NCBI GenBank assembly: GCA_963678705.1
Contig: OY783212.1
Coordinates: 11,222,001 to 11,286,000 of the forward strand
DNA: 64,000 nucleotides
Direction of reading: 5' to 3'
Origin: Panorpa germanica
Taxonomy: Eukaryota > Arthropoda > Insecta > Mecoptera > Panorpidae
The first letter of the stretch is position 1. The number at the start of each line of letters is the position of its first letter. The position numbers were made by a program, and so were the translations under genes. Below, in pieces: positions 48,183 through 59,772 of the stretch. Under the pieces are notes generated by a model. It saw only the letters and a list, made by a program, of their open reading frames with translations, made no database searches and was not told the origin of the DNA.

Positions 48183-49293
48183 TAATTTAAAGAATTCTGC
48201 ATGTAAGGAGCTACAGCAGTACCAGTAAAACAATACAAGCAGTATGTAAAAACTGGTTGTTGGAAAGTACAGGAAAAATGCAATACATGATGACTACCGT
48301 TTAATGTTAAACAACATGGACTTTGTGATTAGAATTAGAAGTAAAATTATAATGTAATATAAAGTTTTTTGTTTCTAATTACATGAATATTAATCTTGAG
48401 GTTTCTCTCACACTGAAAGAGACTACATCTGTCATTCGGTGTGTTGAATACGTCCGAAACTAAGGTTGCAAACTCCCCCTAAAAGTTCCTCTTAAACTCA
48501 AGTCAAGATACGACTAAAATCCCTAAAAATAGCAGTCAGAGTCAAGCTTTAATGCTCTCACACACTGTTTCATTAAAATGGTTTAATGCTCTCACACTAT
48601 TAAATTTTAAAATATTTACAATTTAAGATAACATAAATAATTACTTCCTTTGCATAAAATTTATTAATAAAAAGGTCAAAGATTATCGATGTAATTACAC
48701 AGCAAATAAATACATTAAAACATTCTTCTAAATCTCTCATCACAGACAACGGCGATTCTCTGAGTTAATTTGCATTCGTTGCAACGACACCGCGATTCAA
48801 TTCGTTCAGACACTCAACACCGACACATATTCTAATTTTTTAAACGTGTTTTATTTACACGTCATATATTTGTCAACTGTGCATTAAATGTAATCTCCGC
48901 ATTGAACAAATTTGCATATATGGAATGACAGTGACAGATACATTAACACAAACGGGTATACGAGTATGATAAGAAATAATTATCGTATATACGTATGTAG
49001 GTATAGTATATAAATAAATATAGATACATATAGCGTACGCTGGGAATACTGCAAGATTAACATGCTGAAACATGTTTTCCTGATACATATTGTCTCCCAC
49101 ATACATGTACGTATACAAACCCCTGATGACTGTAGTAGCTTCTTGGTAGTTCACATCGCTTCTACACTGTTAAATCACAAGGAACGTTATCAGCATTATT
49201 TTAGGCAGAGATCGATGAGTTCATATGCATAAATTTATAACATACATCAATAGCGTAAAAATTTCTTGCATATGTTTTCATTTTGATTTTTTT
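48183..49293. other. AT-rich non-coding stretch
   Basis: The 93-codon minus frame 48873-49154 is Tyr/Ile-rich AT sequence, not convincing. TACGAGTA at 48959. Confidence 0.4.
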
Positions 49294-49316
49294 TTTATTT
49301 ATTTATTTATTTATTT
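49294..49316 (+). repeat. TTTA tetranucleotide run
   Basis: Five to six TTTA units after a T tract. Confidence 0.85.
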
Positions 49317-50107
49317 GCCTTGATTTTTTATTTTAATTTTGGTTTCATGTTTTTGTTACAGAAGTATGAAAACTCCAAACTTTTTAAAACTAAAACATTA
49401 AACTTTATTGTACAGTGGTTATTTTTATCAAGTATCTGTATAACGCAAACATATTTTTTTAATTCCAAAGAATATTATTAAACACAATGATTAATTGTTG
49501 ATTTCGTTTAAACTATGCCTTCGAACACGACGCACTTAGTACATTCAAAATAAAAAATTAAATTAAAACACTGCAAGAAACGTACTTTGCGACTCAACAT
49601 ACAACTTAATATGAAATTATAAAATTAAAACTTATGATACTTAACATATAGGACTGAACCGAAGCCCTGCAAGGAGAGAGGTAGAAATATGGACTAAGAA
49701 ACTGAAAGAAAGAGGGTCTACGCCTAAATTGAGATAAGGTAAGCTGTCACTAAGAGGAATAGAAAGTACTGAAGGTTTATAAAAGGATGTATCTCTCTAC
49801 CTCAATCTGTATTATACTCGTAATAAGAGAAACTATCAATGCAGAGTGCAGATTATTCAAACGCAACAATTGCAGAATATATGCAGATGAAAGTAGTGTA
49901 TCGAGTAATTAATATTGTAGCTGTGCATATTCAAGTTAAATCATATAAATCTTTTTGTAATAAAGAGACCTTGAATATGTAATTACGTTACAGAACACTA
50001 CTTATCAATTAGTTAAGCTAGAAGCATAAAAACGTTTATACAAAAACTTTGCATTAAAAATGTTCAGTTCGAATTTGAATATAATTATGTAATACTAATA
50101 ATATAAG
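49317..50107. other. AT-rich non-coding stretch
   Basis: Nothing recognised. TACTCGTA at 49815. Confidence 0.4.
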
Positions 50108-50245
50108 AAGATATACGCAATATGTTAGTGAAAAGTTATGTTACCTTTATTTTAATTCAAAATACAAACTCTTAGTTTTGTAATGAAACACAATATTTGC
50201 CAAATGTCACCGCAATTACGGATGGTGACAGTTTAAAAATGATCC
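50108..50245. mobile_element. Hairpin MITE, diverged copy
   Basis: GAAGATATACGCAATATG, TTTAATTCAAAATACAAACT, TGCCAAATGTCACCGCAATT: the same order as the 6.2-kb element, including the inner inverted pair GTGAAAAG/TGTCAC. The outer ends are eroded. Confidence 0.5.
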
Positions 50246-51458
50246 ACAATTTAAAAAGGACAGTTCTTATTATAAGACAATATAAGACACAGCAGTTGAC
50301 GTCCAGCACCAATGCTTTCACCCACCGACCGACCAATATAGAAATTTAAGTTTAGAGACCGTAGAATTTAAATTTCCTGAAGAGTCTATAAAGTATACAG
50401 CGCCGTTTGTATAAATGTGATCACTTCGCTATGTGATTTACATGTGTGATTATACATTACATTACTTACATATTTTATTTATTTATTGATTATTTTATTT
50501 GATTATATTACATCTCTAACAGTGCAAGTAGTCTCTCCTCCACGCTGATGACGCTTTAGTGGAATTATACATTACACATACGACTCAGGTCAAGTGTTTA
50601 CATGAATAATTCTGCTCCAGGGGCTTTGACTTCAGCACAATCCCTCCGACTCCCATCTCAGAGCTTTGGGCTCTCTACTTCGGGTACAACGTACAAACCA
50701 CAAACTGCAAATAATTGTAATAACCGCGAGCTCTATGATTCACGCTTTTAATAACACATTAATACATGATGTTGCCGTACAAGAGTGCAACAGCACCGTC
50801 GCATCGTGTCACGAGAAGGCGGGAAGACAGGTCAACTCCATTAACGTTCCACATTCATTTGTGGCAAGAAGACAACAGATAATATTATGATTCTTCTGCA
50901 GATATCTTAGAGCAGTAATTTATATTGTTTGGTTTTAAAAAAAAAAGTAAAAAGTATGTAATTGTACATAGCTTACTAAAACTACAGAAATATAAAATTT
51001 TGATTGGAAAACCATCAAGGTTAATATGAAACAATTTCTATACAATTCCAATAAATTAAATTAAATTTCTTGAAATAATACGAGAATCCTAATATGAAAT
51101 ATAACCTAAAAATATTTATATATGAGTATACTAGTATATACTCGTATGTCGTTAATTAACTGAAGGATTAGTAAAATGTGAAAAGCCAAATGAATGACGT
51201 GTGATTATAACAAGGTAAATCGTGAGAAGCAATGAAAATTACACTAAATTTATGCAAATGTTAGTCCCTCATCAAAGGATCAACATGGTCAAACTTTACA
51301 TTGCTGTACAGCGAAAAAGAGACAGACTTACATAGATGTGTAGAGAAAATGAAAGAGATGAAGATATTAGTATTAGATCAAACTCTCACATAGTTATTAA
51401 ACCACTAATCTATTTAATTGAACTGCATTTTGAATCAACATTGGTTTAGAGTTCCAAA
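50246..51458. other. Non-coding stretch
   Basis: A 74-codon plus frame at 50666-50890 sits in slightly G+C-richer DNA, but no domain is recognised. TACTCGTA at 51139. Nothing else. Confidence 0.4.
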
Positions 51459-51483
51459 TTAGGTTAGGTTAGAATTAGGTTAA
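51459..51483 (+). repeat. Short TTAGG-type interstitial repeat
   Basis: TTAGGTTAGGTTAG, then AA, then TTAGGTTA: two perfect TTAGG units plus near-copies. TTAGG is the arthropod telomere unit, but this is too short to claim telomeric origin. Confidence 0.6.
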
Positions 51484-51514
51484 ATGACTAAAGACATTTA
51501 ATTTTCTCTATAAA

Positions 51515-51810
51515 TACTGGGGAAAATTTTATGGTGATACCCCATAGCGAAACTGTTGATAATAATTCGTTACACTCTAGCTGCTTTACAAATAAACCTG
51601 TTATAAAATTTATACCAGGTATAAACTGAGAATAAACCTCCGGACGGGCTTTATACCTGATACAAAATTTATAACAGGTTTATTTGTAAAACGGTAGTAG
51701 TGTATTTTATCTTGCGGTTATAAAACGAGTCTAGCATCTTAAAGTAAGATAACGCTATTTACAAGTTTCAACTATGCACTGCCAGACAATTTTCTACTCG
51801 GATAGTTGCG
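51515..51810 (-). mobile_element. CCCAGGTAG-type MITE, diverged copy with an internal hairpin
   Basis: On the minus strand the right end reads GAGTAGAAAATTGTCTGGCA, then GTGCATAGTTGAAACTTG and TAGCGTTAT, matching the left end of the 44.0-kb copy. The opposite end near 51515 (TACTGGGGAAAATTTT) is a weak match. The middle, 51572-51712, is an approximately 55-bp stem hairpin and differs from the 44.0-kb copy. Confidence 0.55.
51572..51712. repeat. Long hairpin nested in the MITE
   Basis: TTTACAAATAAACCTGTTAT (51590-51609) pairs exactly with its complement at 51672-51691. Outer flanks (ACACT...CTAG against ACACTACTACC) and the inner CAGGTATAAA pairs extend the stem to 50 bp or more, around a loop with CTCCGGACGG. 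Either a separate insertion into the older element or an internally duplicated variant. Confidence 0.75.
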
Positions 51811-52496
51811 CTAGTTTATTTCATAAAACATATTCTGTTTGTTAGATTTATCTTCACTCCAAAACCAATATGCAATTGAGAACAAATTCTAGTTAAAGCG
51901 CACAAACGCTTAATGTCCCATTAAATTACAAATTCAGATAATTCTTGCTTCTAATTTTAAATATGTCAAAGTAATATACAGAAGTTACTTTATTTAATCT
52001 TATAATTCTCGTACTTCCACTATATAGAAGATGACACATTGTCATATCCTAAGTGTTTCTAATTGCTTTAAATATACCCCCTCCCCCGCACACTCACCTC
52101 CACCGACTCCTAGGTGGTGGCTTTATTGTACTACCTCATGTAACACGTTGTTTTCTCGTATCTTTCATCAACTTATTACACACACTAAATTAATTAAAAC
52201 GTACTCACTCGTTCTCTACGATTTTATTTTTCAAACATCATGCAAACACAATTTTATCATGACGTGTCATCACAAATGTTCCGCATATCTGATTAATGAA
52301 ATTAACTTTATGTAATTACTGGGATTCGGAGTACGAATTTAATTAATATTCACACTAGAGTAATATATGTCATGAGAACTTTAATTAAAAATTGTCATTT
52401 TGTTAGAGAGAATACAGATTTTACTATATTCATTCATAACAACTGATGATTTAATTGAATTTGAATTATAGTTGAAATTGTAAAAGAAAGAGCTTG
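51811..52496. other. Non-coding stretch
   Basis: A 94-codon frame at 52031-52315 crosses a C-rich patch (52077-52115) and shows no domain. Not called. Confidence 0.4.
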
Positions 52497-52640
52497 GACG
52501 ACATACTGGGCGGAGCATTTATTCTTGACGCTGATTACTGGGTCTCCGGGTTCGATTCTCGGACCAGAGTTATATTTTCTTTGTTTGGTTGCAATTAAAT
52601 TTAATTGGTTGTGTACTTACATAATCATAATTATGAAATA
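52497..52640 (+). mobile_element. tRNA-derived SINE, copy 4 (3'-truncated)
   Basis: Head ACATACTGGGCGGAGCATTT, TTGACGCTGATTACTGGGTC, B box GGTTCGATTCT at 52549-52559, then GACCAGAGTTATATTTTCTT and TACTTACATAATCATAATTA as in copy 1. The GGTGTAG body and the CGACGTTAAAT end are missing. Confidence 0.7.
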
Positions 52641-53247
52641 ACATGATCACAAAGAAACTTATGAAAAAGAAAACAGAAAGAATTACAAGAGCAACGGAAA
52701 AGAAGAAAAAAAGGATATAGTCGAAAGAATAGAAGTTGTGCACTGGGAGGACTTAATTAGCTGAAATAGAAGAGTCTACAAACATTGTCCATATGTAAAC
52801 AACTAATTTAAACTACTCAGTTATGCTTATAGTCTTGTAATACCTTGTATTACCTTGTAGACGCTGACAAAAAATTACTTAAACTCACTTATAGTTTGAT
52901 GGTCCATTTTTATATATGTTAGCGAGACAACTGTTTTAAAACGTTTTACTAGGGATCAGATCGATCCAAGGGGCCGAACATCCCCTAGACCCAATTTTAA
53001 TTCTGTTATGGGTAGGAGCGAGAGGGCATTATCCGTGCACATGAGAGTGAGTGATACATAAACCTTGATTACCTGAAACCTAGAAAATGGCTGCCTCGTC
53101 AAGCTAGCAGGTAAGCATAAAATCATTGTACATACTAACACTACTCAATCTTACACATTTTGTTCATCAGAAAATAAGTGATGTCTGCCGGTCCTGGGAT
53201 CTTGCTCTATTATACAATGCTGTGTAAAATATATTTTCCTAATTTTA
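52641..53247. other. Non-coding stretch
   Basis: Purine-rich at 52660-52720. A 61-codon minus frame (52956-53141) lies in G+C-richer sequence without a recognisable domain. Nothing called. Confidence 0.4.
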
Positions 53248-53288
53248 ATTTTTTTTTATTAATACTGCACGGGCTTCTTTGGACCACT
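53248..53288 (-). mobile_element. Poly(A)-tailed retroposon 3' end, copy 3
   Basis: Minus strand: GTGGTCCAAAGAAGCCCGTG, CAGTATTAATAAAAAAAA. The clearest of the three related ends. Confidence 0.5.
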
Positions 53289-56200
53289 ATTCTCCTAAAT
53301 ATTACGAAGTTTTTGTTTTAGTGACAGTAGTAATGTCAGTAAATTCCTAATTTGTATGTGCCATTTGTATTTACTACGGCTACGATCAGTGATAAAATGC
53401 AGTAGTTTCATTCGAAACATGTGCAACAGCATTTCCCTCGATTCAAAAACAAATAATAGTCTTGTAAACAAATAGAAAAACCCACAACTTTGCGTGTATA
53501 AAATGAATACAACAAGTACAATATTTTAATCACGTGATAATTAATTAACATTATTAAATTGTTATGTTTAAATAATGCAGCCAGCAATGTCAACCACGCC
53601 GCGGCAAGTTGAATTTGTACTCGTAGATGCAATTTGCAGTAAATGCAGTCAGTGGTCACTCCACACATGTCACAAGAGATGTATTTAATGACCCAGGAGT
53701 CCTATGTCACCCACGTAAAGAGCCCTGGAGGCCTACGTTACGTTGGACGTACGGTAATGGCCGGTATGTGTGTATGAAACCACGAGGTAAAGTGGACTGT
53801 ATACGTATATAGTCGGATTACACAGGAACTGTACTTTGAACGGTTTAGCCGGAAATTCAATTAAAGTACTGCGTGTCACATGGTCAGATGACATGTTAAA
53901 AACCGGCAACAGCCAGTTGGTCTATAGTAGGGAGGCATAGCGTATGGTTAATGGGCTATAGTGAACCAGCTAGATTTATTGCGAATTGAATCAACTGAAT
54001 ATAGAAACAGAAGCTACACTATAAAATGTATTCTTCGACTAAAAACAGGGTAATACTTGTATACATGACTCGTTTAGGGGTAGAGCCCATTGAGGAATAA
54101 TTCCACGAGGCCTTTTTCCATGGAGTTTTAATTCTGTATGCTAAAACTTACCTAGCACCCACTGTGGATAAACAGTATTTGAGTCGGCCAAGAACTGTTT
54201 TTATACTGTTAATTTATATATCTTGTCATGTTAATGGATGTTGAAAGAGATGAAGCGACAGATGCATACTGCTTCCAAAGAGATACGCTGACAAGAGATT
54301 GGAATTAATTTCGTAGTGCGAGCGTCCTTATTCAACTATGTGTTTTTAAGAAAAGATAAGGAAAAAACCCCTCCGTGTTGCGGTGAATTCTGTAGAATTT
54401 GTAAAACTCTGAATTTCATAGGCGACCTGCAGTTACTTTCTACAGAATTTTATACATTTATGCAGTAACAGCCTGTTAAACATAACACATCATAATTTAC
54501 TTAATAAGTTAAATGGATTTCAAAGGATAAAAAAAAATGTTCTCTAATTTATTTTTAATATAATAAAAGAATAATTTTATTCAAACTTTACCATATAAAA
54601 GAGCACGATTTAAACAATATTTTATAAAATTTTCGTTTAAAATTTTTGAAAATTCAGCCAAAAACTAATGTACCGGTCTTAGTAAAATTTTGCAAACATC
54701 TTCTGGGCAGATTTGTCTAGTTAACCGTTTTCAATAACTTTGTGAAGAAAAAACTTACCACCTAGCATCGACATGATATGTGTATGATTGTTAAATTTAA
54801 TGAAAGAACCTGGCATTCAGCAAACCCACTTAATAAGTTCCTTGACAAGGGTTAAATTTGGAATATAACAAAAAATAAAAAAGGCAAAAACAAGAATAAC
54901 GTAATAAATATAAAGAATATACTCATACACGACAGGCGTATGAAAACACAACCCCCTCTCCATCCCACCCCACTCATACCGTACTCTAAACCATATACTA
55001 AAAGAAAGATAAAATTGGTCATGTGGTAAATGCGGAGGATACCTTCCTTATTAAAAGAAATGAAAATAAAACAAAATATGATTTTATAATTGAGTTTGAC
55101 ATTTAGGGGTTTTATTATAAATCATTATTTTTATAACTTTGCCCTATAAAAACACCTCAAACCCTCATCTCCATTCCACTCCCCTTTTATTTTCCTTCCC
55201 TCTTTGTACGGTTTCATGTAAAAGTATTTTAGAAAAGCAATAAATTGTAGAGAAGTCTAAAAAGTTCGTGTTTATTATTACCTTGTATAATTGTAAAATT
55301 TCATTCAATAAAAACATTTATATTTTTAATGTTTTCAAACTGTAATTTATAACATGTTTGGCATTAAAGGTATTCAGTTGGTTTTATTACAAATAAAATA
55401 TAAAAAATTATCAAATACTCGTATCATACGGAATAATGCGGTACTAAAGTTAGTAATATTTCAAACTAATACTCGAATGCACTCGTGCAATAAACAACTA
55501 AACTTTCAATGCGGCAAACCTCGCAAATAGCATCTTCGACAAGTATAAAGTTACTGAAAGATTATTTTAAGCTAAGTCGTAATGCTTTTATGATATACTC
55601 GTATTTCATAATTTACAAAAGTTGGTTTTTGAGAATTCTGTAGAAATATAATGACCAAGGCAATGAAACTCAACTTTCTAACTTTGTAAGAGCTCCCATT
55701 AATTTTATGCAATTATTCCGAGGACTATATTTGCTAAATTAAGCTACTCAAACTTATTTTGCTTTTTATTTAAAATCCTTTGGATATACAAGAGAAAATA
55801 ACTAGTTATAGTTACTAGAATGTGAATAATGACTAGTTACTTTTTCAAATACAGCAAAAATCTAAAAACAATGAATAGTTATTTTTAACTGGAAACATTA
55901 CATTTATTACCCAAAAAAATTACTCACAATGCTAATAGAAAATACAATCAAAAAACGAAGTCTGATAATTAGTCTTTTAATGTCCCTGCATATATAGCTT
56001 CTATGAAGCTAATGCTAGTAATTTTGCGAATACCATCTACATAGAAAAGAATATTATAAAGTTCCAAAATTAATTTTTAAAAAACATATGTGACACTCTA
56101 TTACCATTACCCTACACAAAAAAGAAAAAATAAGCTTACACAAAAAAAAAAACACAGCAACTAATTAAAACCCCAAATGCAAAGCTTGTATAATTATTAA

Positions 56201-56689
56201 AAAATTACATGTTTGCAAATAGGAGCGGGTTTTCTGCAATGTACCTACTACAACGTAGACTACAGAATTCTGTCTAGCTTATGGCGTTTGCCATGGAGTG
56301 TATGGCTTTACTGGCGGTTGGCACTTGGCATGTATGCTTAAATTATGATGTCATTTGTAAACCACACGCTTTATTACACTACACTACTAGTAGGTGCTAG
56401 ACAACAAGCATAAGCATCAGGCGTTGGAACCAGGTCGGAACGTTGGTCGTCAGCGTTGGCAATTGGCAGGGAAATGGGCAATAGATGCCCCCCCCCCACT
56501 GTCCCTGTCCTGCATCAGTATATGTACTTATTATTTTACATAGTTGCTCATTTAAATGTCAACCTCAGTGTAAACTACAAACAGAATAAAATGAAAAATA
56601 CCGAAAGACTACACTGTTAAAATTTTTTATGAAATTTCATAACACTTCCTTTTTTCTTTATTAAATATACTGCGATCGGTCATATCGAC
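53289..56689. other. AT-rich non-coding stretch
   Basis: No gene is supported. The 61-codon frame at 53627-53812 and the 86-codon minus frame at 53408-53668 have no domain. A C10 tract is at 56489-56498. TACTCGTA at 53618, 55416 and 55596. Confidence 0.4.
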
Positions 56690-57020
56690 ATAGCGACAGA
56701 GGAGGCAGAGAGAAAAAGGCACAAGTGTGGAAGAGAAGCTAAGGAGCAGAAACAGAGGAATGGAGAAAATACACAATAGCAAATACAATGAAAAATACCA
56801 GAGGATTTGCGAGAGAGAGATATGTAAGATTTAGATTAGGAAACGAAGACAAAGGCAACAGATACTGTGAAAATAAAGGGGAAAGAATGCGCAGGGTGTG
56901 CGAGAGATAGAGAGAAGGAGCAAAGAAAGAGAAGGAAGGGTAGAGTAGAAACAGTAAAACTTCAGTTCAGAAAATAGAGGATTTGCGGAGAGAAAATAGA
57001 GGAAAAGGAAGACTAGAGTA
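56690..57020 (+). repeat. Purine-rich tract
   Basis: About 330 bp dominated by G and A (GAGGAGGCAGAGAGAAAAAG and similar), without a regular period. Low-complexity sequence. Confidence 0.6.
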
Positions 57021-57854
57021 CGAGAGTAATAACGTAGCTTTATAAGATAGAAAACTTCAGGTTAAATTCAGTCTAAGTTTTGATCACGATGTTGACCATT
57101 TTATATTTTATCACACAATTTGAACATTGCATCAAAGACTACATAATATATTTCATGGAAAAAAACATAAATTAAAAGAAAACCTGAATACAACTAATTT
57201 AACAAACAGACGTGGTATTGCGCAACATTAATTAATCATAAATACGTACTATAATAATAACAAGCAAAATATTTGAATTAAATAGAAAAATTACACTGAA
57301 CTTAATAAAAAAAAAAAAGAAAACTTTTATTAAAATATAGAAAACATAAGTAGTGTAAAGAAAATAGAAAATTAAAATAAAATAAAGAAAAATGAATTCC
57401 TTTCATATTTCTTCAATGAAGCTATTTATGAAAATTAATAAAATGATACATTAATTCTTAGTTACGGTTAGATAATATGATAAATTGATATTCCTACAAC
57501 ACATGCACAAAAACAAATATCAAGATTTTGTAATTAAAGTGATGGATTTGTTAGACATAATAATAAGTAAACAACATACAAAAAAAGAAAGAAAAACTAT
57601 AGCAAAACTAGAGCAAATGTATTAGATTTATCTTCTTCTTTTTACTTTTCTTATAGAATTATGATGTAAGTAGTTTTTTTTAATTTAATTTATTTAATGC
57701 TGGCCTATGTATGTTATTTATAAAAATGTTTATGACATGTAATGGTTACAAAATAAATACTAATACTTTCCTAATCAGAATTGTTAGATTTTAATTATAA
57801 GTCTATAACATATGCATCAAGGCAGTTAGTTGCAGAAAGTATATGTGAAGCAAG
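57021..57854. other. AT-rich non-coding stretch
   Basis: Nothing recognised beyond A tracts. Confidence 0.4.
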
Positions 57855-58090
57855 TACATAGACATGGAGCAAAAGAAGAAAGAAGTTAATAAAGCATGGA
57901 AAGAGAAACAAGTAGAAGAAGACAGTGAAAACAGGGGAAGAATGAAGCCCAATAAGAAGAAAGCAAGAGAAGACGAATAAAAATCGGGAAGAATTAAAAC
58001 TGAAAGACACATAGAAATCAACGAAAGAGAAAGAAGATAAATAAAATATGGTGAAAGAGAAACCAAGATGGAAGAAAAAGAATAAATAAA
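57855..58090 (+). repeat. Purine-rich tract
   Basis: GA/AAG-rich low-complexity sequence. It creates the Phe/Ser/Leu-rich minus-strand frames of 127 and 87 codons (57795-58178), which are composition artefacts. A short plus frame of 38 codons from ATGGAGCAAAAG (57866) is Lys/Glu-rich and equally unconvincing. Confidence 0.6.
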
Positions 58091-59700
58091 AAGTTGTTTC
58101 TATGTTTTTATATATGTGTTTATTACTTAAATAAATAAAATCCGCATCCTTTGGCTCGTAATTATTAATATAAACCATTTAACACTTTATGTAGAAAATA
58201 AATAAAAGAAATTGTACTTAAACAAAACGAAATAGAAAATGAAATTAAAATGTATTCAATTCCAATATAAGTAAAGAATTTATTTCTTGTGTATTTAATT
58301 ACACAGAATAATAAAGCAGATCAATGTACTTCGTGTTTACAATAGTAAAACTCTATGAAAGTATTTGTTAGAATTTGTCGAGTTGATGGAAAAAATTCAT
58401 CTTATAATATAATTCAATTTAATTTTCTTATCTTAAAAGTAAAATGACTCTTAAAAAACGTTGGGAAGCTGAAAAAAAAAGAAAAAGAAAAAACACGTTC
58501 CACGTAGAATACAACGTAGAAGCAACCGTAGAGTTATTAGTATATAGCTACGGTATATAATACAAGTCTACGCGTAGGACTCGTAAATACCGTTATGAAC
58601 TTAAATATTCAACGTCAAGGATTTATATCTTTTCTCGCTACGGGTATCCCTAAAATATCATCCCACTGAAATGTGCTCTAAAAAGAGGATTAAATTTATA
58701 AAAAAGAACCACTAAATTATATGTAAATAAGAGTTTACTTTAAGCCTGTGAATAATTACACTTTTAAGCGAATTATAATAATGGAGAAACCATTATTGCG
58801 TTATTAAGTAATAATGAAAGGTTCAAATCGTTAAAATAAACATTTTTTATTGGTAAATTCGTAATTTCTGAAGTTTATTAATACGTTATTATCGTCAGTG
58901 AGATCTTAAAGTGATTGACAGCCGATTACATTGGGTTGGGGTCCGATTCTAGAAGATTTAAAATGTTTTTTTCAATATACTTTGGACCTTAATGAGTGAT
59001 GCAAATAAAAATCTCTATGCTAGGCCTCTCTGATGGTTTATTGGTTTAATAAGAAAGGAGATTTTATTGTGTTATTACAGATCTCATCTGCTGAAGAATA
59101 AAGCGACTTAAAAGTAACTTAAAGTCAAAGAAGGACTTCTTCTTTTAAAAAGACTAACATAAGTCTGAATGTTCTAATTCGACACTGTCTGCATCATACA
59201 TATGTTTTTACATAAAAAGTTTCTATTTCTTGTTTAATGAATAAATGTTTAAATATGAAAATCTAGTTTATCAGGTTGTCCAAGACCAATGTTACACTTC
59301 GGCTCCTTATGCATATATTTAAAAACGTACACGTCGTAAAGTCCATTTCGTTTTTCCGTAATCATAAATCTTTTTAAATTTTAAACGCAATGCTGAATCG
59401 TGCTATTTAAAGGGACACGACGATTATGATATCCCGAAACACAAAACATATAAATATTCCATAAATTTTATGTTATTAAAAACCACTTTTACTGTAATTA
59501 TTTATTGTTTTATTTAATTGAATATATCTAATGTAATAAAGTTATTAAGCAACGATTATCATTAAAACTGCTACTGACAAACTACGGGGATAAGACAAAT
59601 ATAGAAAATATGCAAGCGTTAAATAAATATATACAAAGCAAGTATGTATGTGACTCCACAGGAATTACAAAAATAATTTGATATAAGGGAGTGTATATAT
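58091..59700. other. AT-rich non-coding stretch
   Basis: At 58920-58960, TTGACAGCCGATTACATTGG and GGTCCGATTCT faintly resemble a SINE head, too weak to call. Nothing else. Confidence 0.35.
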
Positions 59701-59723
59701 GTGTATACACTATATAGTGTATA

Positions 59724-59765
<42 letters not shown>
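59701..59765. repeat. Perfect 26-bp palindrome followed by a TA run
   Basis: 59701-59726 is self-complementary (half-site GTGTATACACTAT). It leads into about 19 TA units up to 59765. Confidence 0.9.

Positions 59766-59772
<7 letters not shown>

Noticed and set aside
57795..58178. 127-codon minus-strand frame
   Set aside because: It is antisense to a GA-rich low-complexity tract; the Phe/Ser/Leu composition follows from that and no domain is seen.
58920..58960. Sixth SINE copy
   Set aside because: Only a faint head and an altered B box; no body or tail.
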